This document shows positions 24,275-36,818 of a DNA stretch of 64,000 bases, piece after piece (the first letter of the stretch is position 1; every line of letters starts with the position of its first letter). The notes below the pieces were generated by a model. That model made no database searches. It was given only the letters and a program-made list of their open reading frames with translations, and had not been told where the DNA came from. Source of the DNA: Lepidurus packardi. Lineage: Eukaryota; Arthropoda; Branchiopoda; Notostraca; Triopsidae. The position numbers and the translations under genes are program-made. The DNA lies in NCBI GenBank assembly GCA_023053545.1, contig JAKZAN010000006.1, forward strand, positions 5,213,001 to 5,277,000, written 5' to 3'.

Positions 24275-25008
24275 GTAAGTTAATTCACTATATAGTCCAT
24301 TTATAGATCCTACACTTTGTTTATCTTGTTCTCGGCTCAACAATGAAAATTGAAATTAGCCAAACAGACAAGGCTAGCCAAAACTACACAGTAGCCAATC
24401 TTTCGGTCTTGCTACTGGTTACTAACTTGTAAAGTGATCTTAATCCAGTGTGATTTTGGTCCAATTAAAACAATCTTTAAAAAATTCCAAAAACTCCCGA
24501 AAATCAAAACCAAATGTGCAAGTTGTTAAATTACTTCACTCAATTTGTATTATTATAAAGTATGAACAGTTTTAGACTGTGGTAACGTTAAAAGGTAATA
24601 TAACATTAGAAAAAACTTAAAATAAGTTAAATAACTAATTTTTAGATAATAAAACTTCACTTTAGAAAATTAGAAAAATTAGAAAGCTTTCTGAATCTTA
24701 ATGTGGAACAAGTTTCAACTCCTCTCTGTTCGTTTTTTCTTTTCATTTCAACTTCAGAAGCATTTTTGTGGTCAAAAGGGAACAAAAGGTCGCAGGCTAA
24801 CCGATAAGAAGGCCTGGAAGGGGCGTGTCAGGGTGGGTTACCCCATCTGAGTGCGGAACCCGTTAAACTCATTTAAGGACTTTGTGGTTTAGAATCGGAA
24901 GCCGACTCCACTCCTTTCAATGAAGAAGACTTGCTTCTTATTCTATTCTTTTTTAATTTCAATTCCTTAACTCGACAAATTCAGTGCTCCGTTTCAAAAC
25001 CAATTAGC

Positions 25009-25034
25009 GAAGGATATTTTTAAAAATATCCTTC
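25009..25034. repeat. Perfect 26-bp palindrome
   Basis: GAAGGATATTTTT is followed directly by its exact reverse complement. A third partial copy (AGGAAGGATAT) lies just downstream. Confidence 0.9.
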
Positions 25035-27439
25035 CAAATAGGAAGGATATACTCTTTATATCCCATCCATCCGCAACAGAAGAGAAATGAAAGAAACCCG
25101 TCAAGACAACATGAAAGGTTCCTTCTGGTTGTTAACCGAACCGCCCCCCGATTTCCTGTCAGACATTCATTTCAATTTCTCGAAAGTTCTATTTGAACCA
25201 TTTCTAGCAATAATAGATTTGAAGAGGCCAGTTACCGCTGTCTAATATTAAACCCTCTTATGAGGATTCTTAAGGGTTTTCGGTGTAAGACAATCCGACG
25301 AGAAGGTTCAAACTGATATTTTTCGGTAAGGCAAAAAAAAAAATCAAGGGTTCCTTCAAGAATTAGAGAATGGAGCAAAGTGCTAGAAGGCTAATGTGGC
25401 GCCAGATTACTACTAATGTGAAAATCCTCGTTCCCGACCGGAAAGTGTTTGGGAGTATTGGTCGATGGCTTTTAAGGGTTGAGGTTGAAAAAAAAGGAGA
25501 CCGAGAGGGGGGGAAGGTAGTAGCTGATGTATTTACACCCCATTAAGTTTCCGAATGTATTCAATTAGGCATAAAATAAGCAGGAAAGGTGTATTTGAAC
25601 CTCTCACACTCTTTTCAGAAGTTGTTGCGGATGTTGTGCGGCGCTCTTTCAAGCCTTTTCCGAAACGACCTCCCAGTTTGTTAGCAAGTTTACCTGGTTG
25701 TGTGTTCAATACCAGAGTCGAAGCTTTTCTCAAGGGGAGCGAGAAATCCGAGAAGGAGAAAAGATCTTGGCCCATACCTCTTATACCGGGGAAGATAACA
25801 AGTCCCATTACCAGTACTTGTGCTTGTCTAAGGCCCCCCCCCCCCCCCTTCATCCACACGACCTTTTTGGGGGGTAGAGTCCCAACTTGCCGAAAATAAG
25901 TGGCCCTAAGCTTCCGGTGGTGTGGGGGGTGATCAATAGGAGTCTGGGTTTTCATTTCTTGTGCTAAACGCAGCTAAATGTGTTACTACAATAGCGTTAG
26001 CCAAGAAGGTACTGAAGTTGGTAACAAGCGTGAAACAGCACCTGGAAGTTCTTAAAATACTTCGGGTGACCCATTCTGAAGGTGTGTTCAGCGAGCTTGT
26101 GGTAATGCCACACTCCCCATAGCTTAGATAGTGAAAGAGAGCTCAGAAAAGGTAGGAATTAAATAGAATATTAAGGAACGCGAGGAGTAGTGAGGAAGAG
26201 ATGGGAAAAGCAAGCTTGGGTCATGCAGGATCTGGTCGTTAATTTGCATGAATATAGGACGATTAGTTACGGAGATATTCACTGTTGAAATCACCGTTCA
26301 TGCTGAGCGGAAGTGACTGCGAGCGGGGAAGACTGTTCCCCCGGCGGACAGGCTAGACGCGTGAACTTGAAGAGCGTTTATTAACGTAACTAGGGCGTGT
26401 AATTTTTTCTAAATTTTTACAAAACCTTCGTGGTAAATTACCGGGTCTTTTTGTGATTAATTCGGGTGTGCTTTATTTTTCCAGAAAATTTAATTAATTT
26501 CTCCAAACCTTAATGGAAGCGGTAAAAGAAAGGAGCTAGGTATGTATGTGTTGGTAAGGGTTCAGACGTTATGTGTTGTGGAGAATGGAATTATTAACGC
26601 GGGTTATAATGATGAGGTAGCGTGCAAAAGCCCAAAAGGCAAAAAGCTTAAATTTGCAAGCCAGATTGTTCCCAAAGTTATGATCTCACGCGGAGCGGAT
26701 CTTTACGCTGGCAGACTTGTAGACAAGGCAGACACAATAAGAGGGTTTTTTTTTCTTTTTCGCGACAACGTGTTATGCAAATGCTTCAGACTTTGGAATG
26801 CCTCTCGCCCCGAACAAGCCGCGTTTCGGAAAGTACACAGTACAGTACACACAGTTGGGAAGTTGTACACTACCAGAGGCGATAGCGTTCATCTAACAAG
26901 CGTTGTAGGGGAGTTTTCAACGAGCCTGGTTTAACAGTGCAACAATTAGCCAACTTTCTTTCTTTCTGAAAGTTCAGACGATTTAATTTATTTTAATTTA
27001 TAGGGCTATTGTTGTCTTCCGCGGTACAGTTGAGGCATATGATTCATCAAGTGCCTTTATCCACATTTGGGTACCATTTTCATGAGTTTTAGTTGTGGTT
27101 AATGATTATTCTGGTATGTTCTGGTTATTTATGACCGATTAATGAATAATAATAAAATTAAAGGGAAATCCCGGGTTATTTATGACCGATTAATGAAACG
27201 CAATGAAGATTTAGCAGGTTTCTTTTACAAGATAAGGAGGATTTGTAATCTTGAATGCTCTACTTTCCCTAGATATATCGTTTGAAGCCTAACCAGTACT
27301 TAAATGTAAGTTTTTTAGATTAAGATTTTTGGGTTTTAATGTCTGATGGGAAAAATACCGAAATTGAGCTTGCAGACTCGTATTGAAGGGGAATAGTTAA
27401 TCCAAATCACATTCTTGTAATCTTGGCGTGATGAACTGT

Positions 27440-28130
27440 TTGAAATTCTTCACTAAAGGCGTTTTTCTAGGCTATAACTAGAGGAAATGGACCTTAGCAA
27501 CTTAAGGGCGATTTTCCTATGCCTAGGTGGGGAAATTGAACCTTACTGACGCAAAGCGCAATAGAGGCGCTTTTCCCATGCTTTAACAGGGAAAATTGTT
27601 CTTAATGCCAGATCACGAATCCCTTCCTCCTGCTATCGTTCACGAGTAATTGGCATGCAAAATTGGAATCATGGCCTCCTTGTGTATAAACGAAAGGAAG
27701 TAGGCCTTGTAGCAACTTCTGAAGTCGATAAGGGGGATTTTGCTATGGCTAGGTCGAGGAATTTCGACCTTAGTAACAACAAAGCGCAAGAAAGGCGCTT
27801 TTCCTATGCTTTAACAGGGAAATTGTTCTTAATGCCAGATCACGAATCCCTTCCTCGTGCAACCGTACACGAGTAATTGGCATGCAAAATTTGAGTCGTG
27901 GCCTCCTAGTCTATAAAGTAAAGGAAGTAGGCCTTGTAGCAACTTCTGGAGTCGATAAGGGGGATTTTCCTACGGCTAGGTGGAGGAATTTCGACCTTAG
28001 TAACATCAAAGCGCAAGAAAGGCGCTTTTTCTATGCTTTAACAGGGGAAATTGATCTTAATACCAACTACTGTGTGCAAATCCCTTCCCTGTGCAGTCGT
28101 TCCCGAGTTAATGGCATGCACAACTTGGCT
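27440..28130 (-). repeat. 61-bp family in a ~227-bp tandem array
   Basis: Minus-strand copies of the 61-bp core (read here as GCGATTTTCCTATGC) are embedded in a larger unit. CTTAATGCC/CTTAATACC recurs at 27601, 27828 and 28056, giving a period of 227-228 bp. Shared blocks are CACGAATCCCTTCCTC, TAATTGGCATGCA and GGCCTTGTAGCAACTTCTG. The ORFs here are repeat translations. Confidence 0.9.
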
Positions 28131-29189
28131 CGGGGCTTCCTGACGTCACCGACGTGTTATGGCACGTTGACGACGGTTAACCACAACAGTACTTCCCTGA
28201 AGAACAGAGAGTTAATACTCCTTTTGGGAGAAAAGGGACTCGGATGGTATTCCATACAGATTCATGCAAATGAGTGGGATAAATGCGCGTCAGTGACAAG
28301 CTTGTGTTGTTTGCGGAGGAGGTTAGCGGCTTGGAGCTCTAGCGCGGCGTCGCGAAGGCGCCGAGCCTGTGGACACAGACACCACCATCCTGCTCCTCCA
28401 ATATACACTCACAGGCCAAGGCACACACACATTTTCCAAAAATTACGCAAGCTCTCTCTCTCTAACCCTGAACTTTCTTCCACCTCCTTTCCTTTCCTTT
28501 TTTTGAAAAAAAGTACTTGGAACTCAGCACCAACTCAACGAACCTGCCTTCGTCTTACGTAACCTAACCCCAACCCTCTTTGCATCGCAGCGCGTGCCAT
28601 CTATACGTCTACGCATGAATTAAATCCTTGCCTAAACGCAACTATTGATCTTAAAAACTGGAATTAATTCATTCAAATTCTTTAAATTAATTAAAAAGCC
28701 GACAGTGGAATCCCATAAAAGGGAAATAGATGCACCGCCGTCCGAAATAAATAATAAATAAGTATAAATATATACATATAATTTGTTCGATGTTAAAGAG
28801 AATGGACTAGACGCCCTACATGGATTATATACACGCTCGGCGCCAGACGACCGTATAAATACGACGAGATAATATATGCTATAATAATATCCAACAACTC
28901 ATGACGCACCAGGAACCGGGGCAAACAGCAAACACGCCATATATGACTCTATCCACAATTCAATTCAACAGCCAAACTGTTTTTGATAAGTCCCCAATCA
29001 GAAACTTGGTTCCTCATGATCCTCAAAAATGACAAACTAAATAAAATTCGTAATAATAAATAGAAAAATATTCAAATAAAAATATATAAAATATTCACAT
29101 ACGTAGAAATTGTTCTTGCGTGGGAATTCCTTCATTGTGCAGTCGTTCACATTCTGCTAGTCCTGGAACGATGTACTGTTTGGAATTTT

Positions 29190-29650
29190 CTCCTAACGGC
29201 GAATTTCCTAGGCTGTAACTAATGAAAGTAGACCTTAGCAACATTTGCAGACGATAAGGGCGAGTTTCCTATGCTTTGGTGCAGGAAAGTGGACCTTAGT
29301 AACATCAAAGCGCAATAAAGGCGCTTTTCCTATGCTTTAACAAAAGAAATTGTTCATAATGTCCACGGTCTTATAAACTCTTTCACTTAGCCCTTTTTGT
29401 GAAGAAATAAACGACAGTAACAGCCTCAAAAAAGTGGAAAAAACAATTAAAGTTTACTTGGACCTTTGCAACGTCTAACGACGATAAGGGCGAGTTTCCT
29501 ATGCTTTCGTGCAGGAAAGTGGACCTTAGTAACATCAAAGCGCAATAAAGGCGCTTTTCCTATGCTTTAACAAAAGAAATTGTTCTTAATGTCCACGATA
29601 TTAGAAACTCCAGCCCTTTTTGTGAAGAAATAAATAACAGGCTTAAAATA
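29190..29650 (-). repeat. 61-bp family in a 230-bp tandem pair
   Basis: GGACCTTAGTAACATCAAAG begins at 29291 and 29521, 230 bases apart, each followed by CGCAATAAAGGCGCTTTTCC. The units are almost identical over their core, so this duplication looks recent. Confidence 0.9.
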
Positions 29651-30982
29651 GTTTGACAACAATTCAAGTTTACTTGGATTTACCGCTATTTTGGGTGAAT
29701 GATTTAATAAAAAAAATCATTTTTTCTTATTTTTTTTTAAATACGGATTATAGGCTTAAGCTAGTCGGTTCAAGTTTAAAAAATTTAGAAAATTAAACCG
29801 AAAAATTCTAAAAACGAACCATATTCCAACTGTTATCTTTACAACCTCCACCCTCCTTTGTGTTCTAAATTCCAAAGGTTAAAAATAAAATTTAAAAAAA
29901 TACATTGGCACGTCCTTTCTTTTTCAAGAATCCCATAAAGTTCCGCTTTACACCTTCCCCCCAAACTTTTTGTGTGTTTCACCTCGCAAGTTTTACCCTT
30001 AAAAAGGCAAGAATGAAGAACCCAAGACAAGAATCCCGAAAAAAAAAAGAAAAAAGCTAATAGGATCCGCTGTTTCACCTTATTATGGCACCCGGTCCGC
30101 TAAAAAACGAGAACGCAGAAGCTTAACGAGTCAGTTTTGGGGGTCCAAACTGTTAATGGGGGGTTCAAGTAAATGTTCTAAGGGGGGTGATATAACTTTA
30201 CCCCAAAAGGAGACCAAGGTTCTTAGGAAAATTGCTCTATCTAACGTGTTGTCTAACAAATGAGCAAGATTTGTGACTCGGAAAGTTTCGTTAAAAAAAA
30301 AAAAAAAAAAAAAAAGTATTCTGTATTTGGCCGATTTTCTTTTTACTTTTTGACCAAATTGACTCTCGAGATGTCGTTAGAGATGCCGGAGATGCCATTT
30401 GTGCGAAATTCCTTCTTGCGAACGTTCTCTAACGATGCCTCTCCCTCTTTGTTTTAAGAAAAAGAGTTTTGAAAAAAAGAAGAAAAAAAAAGAAAACAGA
30501 AATGTTACTTTTCCAGCTTCCCGGAATGCTCCATTAGTGCGCCAAACGTGGCTGATTTATGGTGTGATAAAATTGTCGACGACGTTTCTTCCTTCTTTGT
30601 CCCCAAAACTAACAGTTCACCAAATCTTAATGGGTTGTGTGGTCCACTTGATTCCAATAGAGTTCCCAGTCTAAAACCTGTCTTCAGGTGTAGAAGCTTC
30701 TAACGTTCCAAGTTTAAAATTTCTGTGTGAATTCCGTCGGAATTTAGTCCGATTTCTAAGTCGTTTTGGAGTTTTTCATTTTTATCTTTTCGATGTAAGA
30801 ATTTGGTAAGATTCGAAAGCATACCTTGGATAGAACTCCCCCGATAGGTTCATATGAGCTAGAAAGTAACGAGTTAACCTTTGTAACCGTGACTGTAAGC
30901 ACACTTAACGCGTGGCGTGCGTTAGCGCTACGGGTTCCAGCGCGACACGCCTGTGACGTCACGCTGATACTTTGAAATGCCC

Positions 30983-30999
30983 ATAACTCATGAACGGCT
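30983..30999 (+). repeat. CRE cassette, copy at 30954-30999
   Basis: TGACGTCA at 30954 is followed 29 bases later by ATAACTCATGAACGGCT. The same arrangement occurs at 40675, 54213 and 54567. Confidence 0.75.
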
Positions 31000-32369
31000 G
31001 CTTGGAAAAATCTGGCAAAAATTCCTCGTTCTTTGAAGAAGGGACACGACGCGAAACCGTCGAAATATCAGTCTGCGATTTTAGAAGATATTAACTTTTT
31101 TCATAACTGCAGACTTTCGTACTTGGAAGTTGAGCTTAGTTTTATATTCTTGGAAGTTGAGCCTGGAACATTCTGGAAAATTGATTTTCAAAAGGGGTTC
31201 TTAGAAAGTTAAGGAATTTGGCAAGTCACCTCGTTTAGCGTTTGCACAAAAGGGCGTTTTGGGTGAATTATGCATGTTACAAGCTATTGAACTTGGAACA
31301 AGATTCACACTTGCCAAATGCTTGCGCTTAGAAAAAGAAAAAAACTGTTTTAACTTTGCATATCTCAGGATTAGTAGTAGGTGGACACTTCTTTGGCAAA
31401 CGGCAAAGTTATATTAGCTATAATGTAGTTGTTGTTGTTTTTTGTTTGTTTTTTTGGCACGAGATGGCGACTGGAGATAATTCACCATCGTGACTCCTGA
31501 CGACCTTTCATCGAATAAAAGCTATAGTAATTGGCCATGATAGAGGTTCTTTTTTCGGCGTCCTGACAGATGGCTTATAGACACGCATTATCTTTCACAT
31601 TGGCGCCATTGGGCCCCGAAAAAAAAAGAAAAAAAAGGTTCTATTATAAACAAATACCAGTACAGGTAAAGTCCTTGCTACAGAAGTACCATCGACGCAA
31701 AGTCAAAAGATTATGCGTTAATGTCGATGCCCGTGCATAAAACCGGCGATCCTATGGACTTTTGAGTAATTTATAACTCGCTCCAGGACATGGACCCTTG
31801 TATTGCCTTAGTATTTGCATACGACCGACCTTACCAGAGGCCATCCAACGAACTTGGTAAGCGTGCCAACTTATTTGGGTGCTAAATCTTCAATTATAGG
31901 GTGGAAAACCCGTAAAATTTCCCCACAATTTTAAATGGGTGATAGGTCTCATCCATATTGAGTGGAGGAATTGTCGATTCCGCTGTCTTTTCGGGGAAAA
32001 TTTCGAGCATTTAAAAAACATTCTAAAAAAACACCATTTTTCTTTTCTTCTTTCATTTTAAGATGGCTGGCACTACACGGCTTTTTACTTTCTTACGCAA
32101 AGATGAAGGAATTAGCCAGGAATTGCGCAAACAATAACAAACATCAGCGCCATCTGTGACCGTTTCGCATCAATAGGGATCGCATCAAGATACGGGATCC
32201 GTTGAAATTCTCTCAAATCACGAATAGATGACTGTAAAAGGCTTTTTTGAATTCGGAACTTGTTAACTAAAAGTTAACTAAAATGATATAAGATGAGTTG
32301 TTTGAATGTACACTAGATGCCGCTTATGGTGATCACGTTTGTCAAGTGAATATTGATTCTATTAAGCGG

Positions 32370-32660
32370 AGATTCCCATAACCAAAAATCGGAAATTTGC
32401 AATAGAATGCTACGATTAATCGGCGCTTGAAACGAACAGGCTTGTTTAAACCAAGGAAAAGTATCGCGTACTTTTTGTCACGTTCCCTATTGCTAGATTC
32501 ACTACACCCATTACTATTTATTTCGTAACGATTTTTCAACAATTTTGATAGAGATGATTGAAGAATTCCTAACGTAACGGCCGCTTCCTTTTGGAGCAAA
32601 TTGAAATTGATTGATTGAATTGAAATTGATTCCAATATCCGAAAGTGTGATTCTAACAAC
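32370..32660 (-). pseudogene. Tigger/pogo-type transposase relic (CENP-B-like HTH)
   Basis: The minus strand encodes LLQKEAAVTLGILQSSLSKL then LKNRYEI, the helix-turn-helix pattern of the CENP-B/psq family (compare 'S.Q.KVA...GI.QSTLS.ILKN...I'), followed by a basic NRERDKK stretch. The reading then shifts frame, and the other frame gives WFKQACSFQAPINRSILLQ, the second DNA-binding motif of these transposases (WF.QAR..N.P+SG..L..KA). It is truncated and frameshifted, with no DDE catalytic part in the window. Confidence 0.6.
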
Positions 32661-32814
32661 CGAGTAAAACGCTCTGAATTTTAGCATTTGGAATCGGTCC
32701 TTTGAAATTGGATTCCGTAGAGCGGCTCATTCGCATAACCAGAACCAGAAATAAGCAGCATGTACTGTATATACGTCCATAGTTTAGAAATTCCGTCTTA
32801 CGGAACTTCAAATT

Positions 32815-32995
32815 TCACTAAAGGTCAATTTTCTAGGGGATAACTAAGGAAAGTGGACCTTCGTAGCAAGCGAAGACAGTAAGGGTGATTTTGCTATGGT
32901 GAGATGGACAAAAGTCGACCTTAGTAACACTGACCTGCCATAAGGGCCGAATTCCTATGCTTTAACATTAGGAACCGCCCTTAACGTTCCTTTCT
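32815..32995 (-). repeat. 61-bp repeat family, minus-orientation copies
   Basis: Two or three degenerate monomers with CCTTAGTAACA, AAGGGTGATTTTGCTATG and GGCCGAATTCCTATGCTTTA variants of the family core. Confidence 0.75.
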
Positions 32996-32999
32996 AAAA

Positions 33000-35900
33000 C
33001 AAAGCGCCACAATTCTAATATCCAGTGATCACACTAAGCGATCTACTGAATAGTTATTCTATACGATGAGAGTGAATTGTTTGGATGGATTAGAATATGA
33101 GAGGGTATTAGGGAAATGGATTAGCCGTGACATGGGAACGGAAACTGTCGATTTCCGTCAATTCGAAACTGGCGATTCCTGACAGTTGGGGAGGGACAGA
33201 TGGTGGATCCTTGTCTCTGGGACAAGTTCTGGGGTTAACTTTGTTAAGGCGAAGGAGTTGTGGTAGTGGTAGTTGGCGGTGCAAGTTGTTAAGCGTTAGT
33301 GGGGCATATGGCATTCCAAATGATTGTTGGAAGATTCCAACTTCCGATTGCGGGGTGATAAACGCTTTTTGGACTTTTTTTTTTCCCTTCCGACAAGATG
33401 CGAGGAGCTTTAAAAGAGAACTTTCCCCCCCTGTCAAAATGAGGTTGTAAATTTGGCAGCGTTTTTTTCCTCCCTTGGGACTCTTAAATAAGTTGTTCGA
33501 GGCGGGGTACTAATTGAAGAAGCGTGTACAGAATAAGGGGTTTCTTTTTCCTTAAAAAGCGTGTGACAACGGGACAATTTCCACCTTTCCTTTCAAAAAG
33601 CCTTTTACCGGTCTAGGTAAAAATCAATCTTCCTTTCTTATCTCTCTCTTCTCTCTTGTGTTCTTTCTTTAAACAGTTTTGGCTTAAGGATCCTCGTTTA
33701 GTTTTTTTCCCCTTTTTTTAAAACATGGGTTTTCCATACTGTCGCCGCATTAGGAGCGTTGCGGATCTTGTTAGGTTCCCTTAAAAAAAAAAAAAAAAAA
33801 AAATTGTTCAGGACGGATGACATCACGTTCACTAACGAACAGTAATATTTCATCTTTATTTAAATGGCGCTCAAGTTATGACACTTGGATCCGTGTGCTT
33901 CGGTAGTGCGAAATGGTGAGGGCTTACCCGTGCAAATCTTGAATTTTCTTGAGGAAAGTAGGTTGCCAAGACGGACGCATTTCCCTAATTTATGTGTCTT
34001 GAATTTTCTATTTGAAAGTTAAAACAGTTGAGTTCCATAGGTCTTTTTGTAACCTCAACAGTCTTCTATTACTCGGAACAATGAAGTTTAGGAACGACGA
34101 AGTTTAGGGACCTTTTCATTGTTGCCAAGATGGCGTCCGTTTCATGATGACTCATTCCGTCTTCCATTTTGTAACGCGACAGTTCAGAGTCCGTCGTTTG
34201 AGCAACAATGAATTTTGGTTTAGGCAGCGAACCGAAGGAACCGTTGTTACCAAGATGGCGTCCGTTAAGCGGTGATTCAACTCCGTATTTATATAATATA
34301 AATACAGAGTATCAAAACAGGTTTAACGTCGCTGTAATTTCTTAAATTTAATAATAAACTGGAAGAGTTTTTGTCAACAATGGATTGGGGATTAGAAACA
34401 AGCCTATCGTTGTGGAAGGAATGCGTACAACTGACCGAAGAGGAATCCTCAACTTCATTCTCAGTTAAAACAGTTAAAACTTTCGGTTAAGTTTTTATTG
34501 AAATATTTTTGCGTTATTTCACCATTGTTAGTCAACAATGCAAACACCATTTGTCGTACCCCGTATTTCATTTTATTTATTATTATTTTTTATTTATTAT
34601 TTAAGTTTGTTTAGGACACTTTAGCATTAGTCTTTCAAGAATTTCCTCGAAAGTTGTATTTAAAAAGTAATGCGTTCTTTATTGAAGTTTCGACATGGGT
34701 TTTATCTAACTTCAGTAGCTGGTTAGGAGATGAGGCTTATTAGGTACTTCTAATCAAGAACGGCTTGGGTTGTCCTGATAAGATAGGTACGCCGAAAGAT
34801 AGGAAATGACCTTGCGCTAACTTTCCTGTTGTAGAGTTATGGAACTTTTCTGGAGTATTTAAAAAAAAGGATCTATCTCGAGTGTACTATTTACGTGTTG
34901 TTGGGATCTAAAGGCTATATAATGGGGTACCTTGTTTTAAATTTGGGGACGCAAGCGATATGAAAACGTGAAAGTATGCCAACATTCCGTTGGGTCCTCG
35001 CACTTGATTTCTGTGCCACGGACGAGAAGGAAGAGCCATCTGTTGGGTGTTTTTATTACCCTTTGGCTTCCTTTTTAGTCACTGTGCCATCTATCGGGCA
35101 CGAAATTAAGCTTTCCTTATCTTCATAACGGTAGGGAGTTGGCACTTCGGGTAACTAGGTGGCGCGAACGTAGTAGCGAAGATTGAAATGTTTGAATAGC
35201 CTACAAAGTCCGTTAGCACGCAGGATTTACGAGGCTTAGAAAGGAAACTATTCGGACTTAAAACGACGCTATTTTCGGTCATTATCTTAGATTAAAGTCG
35301 AGTCGACTGCCTCATGTAGTAGATACTACCTACAACCGCTTGTTTATTTACTACCCAATAAAGCTTGACGGTTGTAGCTATTTCAGAAGGTAATTCCATG
35401 CTTCCCCTTTCCTGCCTTTCAAACCAGCTAATTCAGCTATCAGTGTCTCGAAACATTGTGTGTAATCATGACGGAGACCGAAAGGTCAGGAACATGACTT
35501 CATATGTATTGAAAGGGCTCCCTACTTATGTTCTAAGGTGACTAAAGGTATCTTTCCGTTGGCAAAACTACGCGTGGATAAGGGGATTTGTTTATACGTC
35601 ATCCCTTGCGTTTCAATCGAACGTAAACAGGGATAGTCCTTCGGTAGTTAACCATATTGATGGTTAACTTGTTGGGGGTAGTATTACAGGTATGGATTAC
35701 AGGTATTACAGTTTGAAAGAGCCGATCAAATGAGATGTTTCATGTCCGATTTCCGGTTTCCGGTGGACACTATTACTGTGGTTGGAAGTAGGTTGAAAGG
35801 AAGGAAACTAATGGAATCACTAGCTAAAGGTTGTCGTAGATATCCACAAAAAAGAAAGAAAAATCCGTAATCCAAGGAAAGTACACGAAGCTCAAAGGTT

Positions 35901-36777
35901 CAAATTTGGCGCCTTAGCCACCTACCCACGCTAGGAGCTACGGGGGCTTCCCCAGCTCTCCAACGGCTGTTGCCCAAACCGGCCAACCGGTTGACGGTTC
36001 AACATGGTTTAAATCGTGATGGGTGCTCTTATGTTACGTAAAAACTTTACCAATAATTTCTAAATAAATCCTACTATTCTATTTAAGGAGTTTTTTTTAT
36101 TTTTCCAACTCGTTATGTTTAGAATCTTTGCCAAAAGAGTTCAAGTGTATGATTCATGAGATTAAAGCTTTCAATTAGCGAATCCAATCGATCGTTTCGC
36201 GTCTAGACATGTTATTGCGCGGCCATGAACGTTTCACGACCTATACTTCCTCTGAAAGAACAGGAGCATCCACTAAAGTGTTAATTGCTGACAAAACTTG
36301 CTTTGATAGTCTTTCTTTCCCGAAGCTGCGCATTAGGCCATGTAAATCTGGGAGTTGTGTGAAATTCTGGGTTGTTCTATTACCGTTCCTTGTATTCCTC
36401 GTCGAGTTCATAGGAAATCTATAGAATGCCGAGACATGCGACTGATACTCCAGAATACCATACAAAGGTGATGGGCGGTTACGTACCTTCTATAGAACGC
36501 GCCGTAAAATTATCCAATTATATCCAATGGTAGTTAGTGCAATCCAGGTTTCAATCCAGGTGTGCACCTTGTTTCACTCTATTTATTAAACGAAAATCAC
36601 ATGCACGTGTTCCATGTCGTGCTCACATAGGCACTGCGAGCTGATTGTTAGTATTACTTCATCCACTTCCAACTCCACCGTCTATGAATCCAAGACTTAT
36701 CTTTTGCAAAGAAAACTTGAAGTTGCAGGCGGAAGAAGGTGCGGTGCGGTGCCATTCCCATGTATGAGCCAAGCCCT

Positions 36778-36818
<41 letters not shown>

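Larger units (their letters stand above)
22826..27430. other. Intergenic, no gene recognised
   Basis: AT-rich DNA with degenerate CCTAA runs (~23880-23920), a C15 run (25834-25848) and open frames at 25533-25955 and 26542-26934 that match nothing I recognise. The latter (130 codons) lacks evident domains. Confidence 0.5.

Noticed and set aside
27882..28562. 226-codon ORF on the + strand
   Set aside because: Most of it translates the 227-bp and 61-bp repeats; the rest is low-complexity CA-rich sequence.
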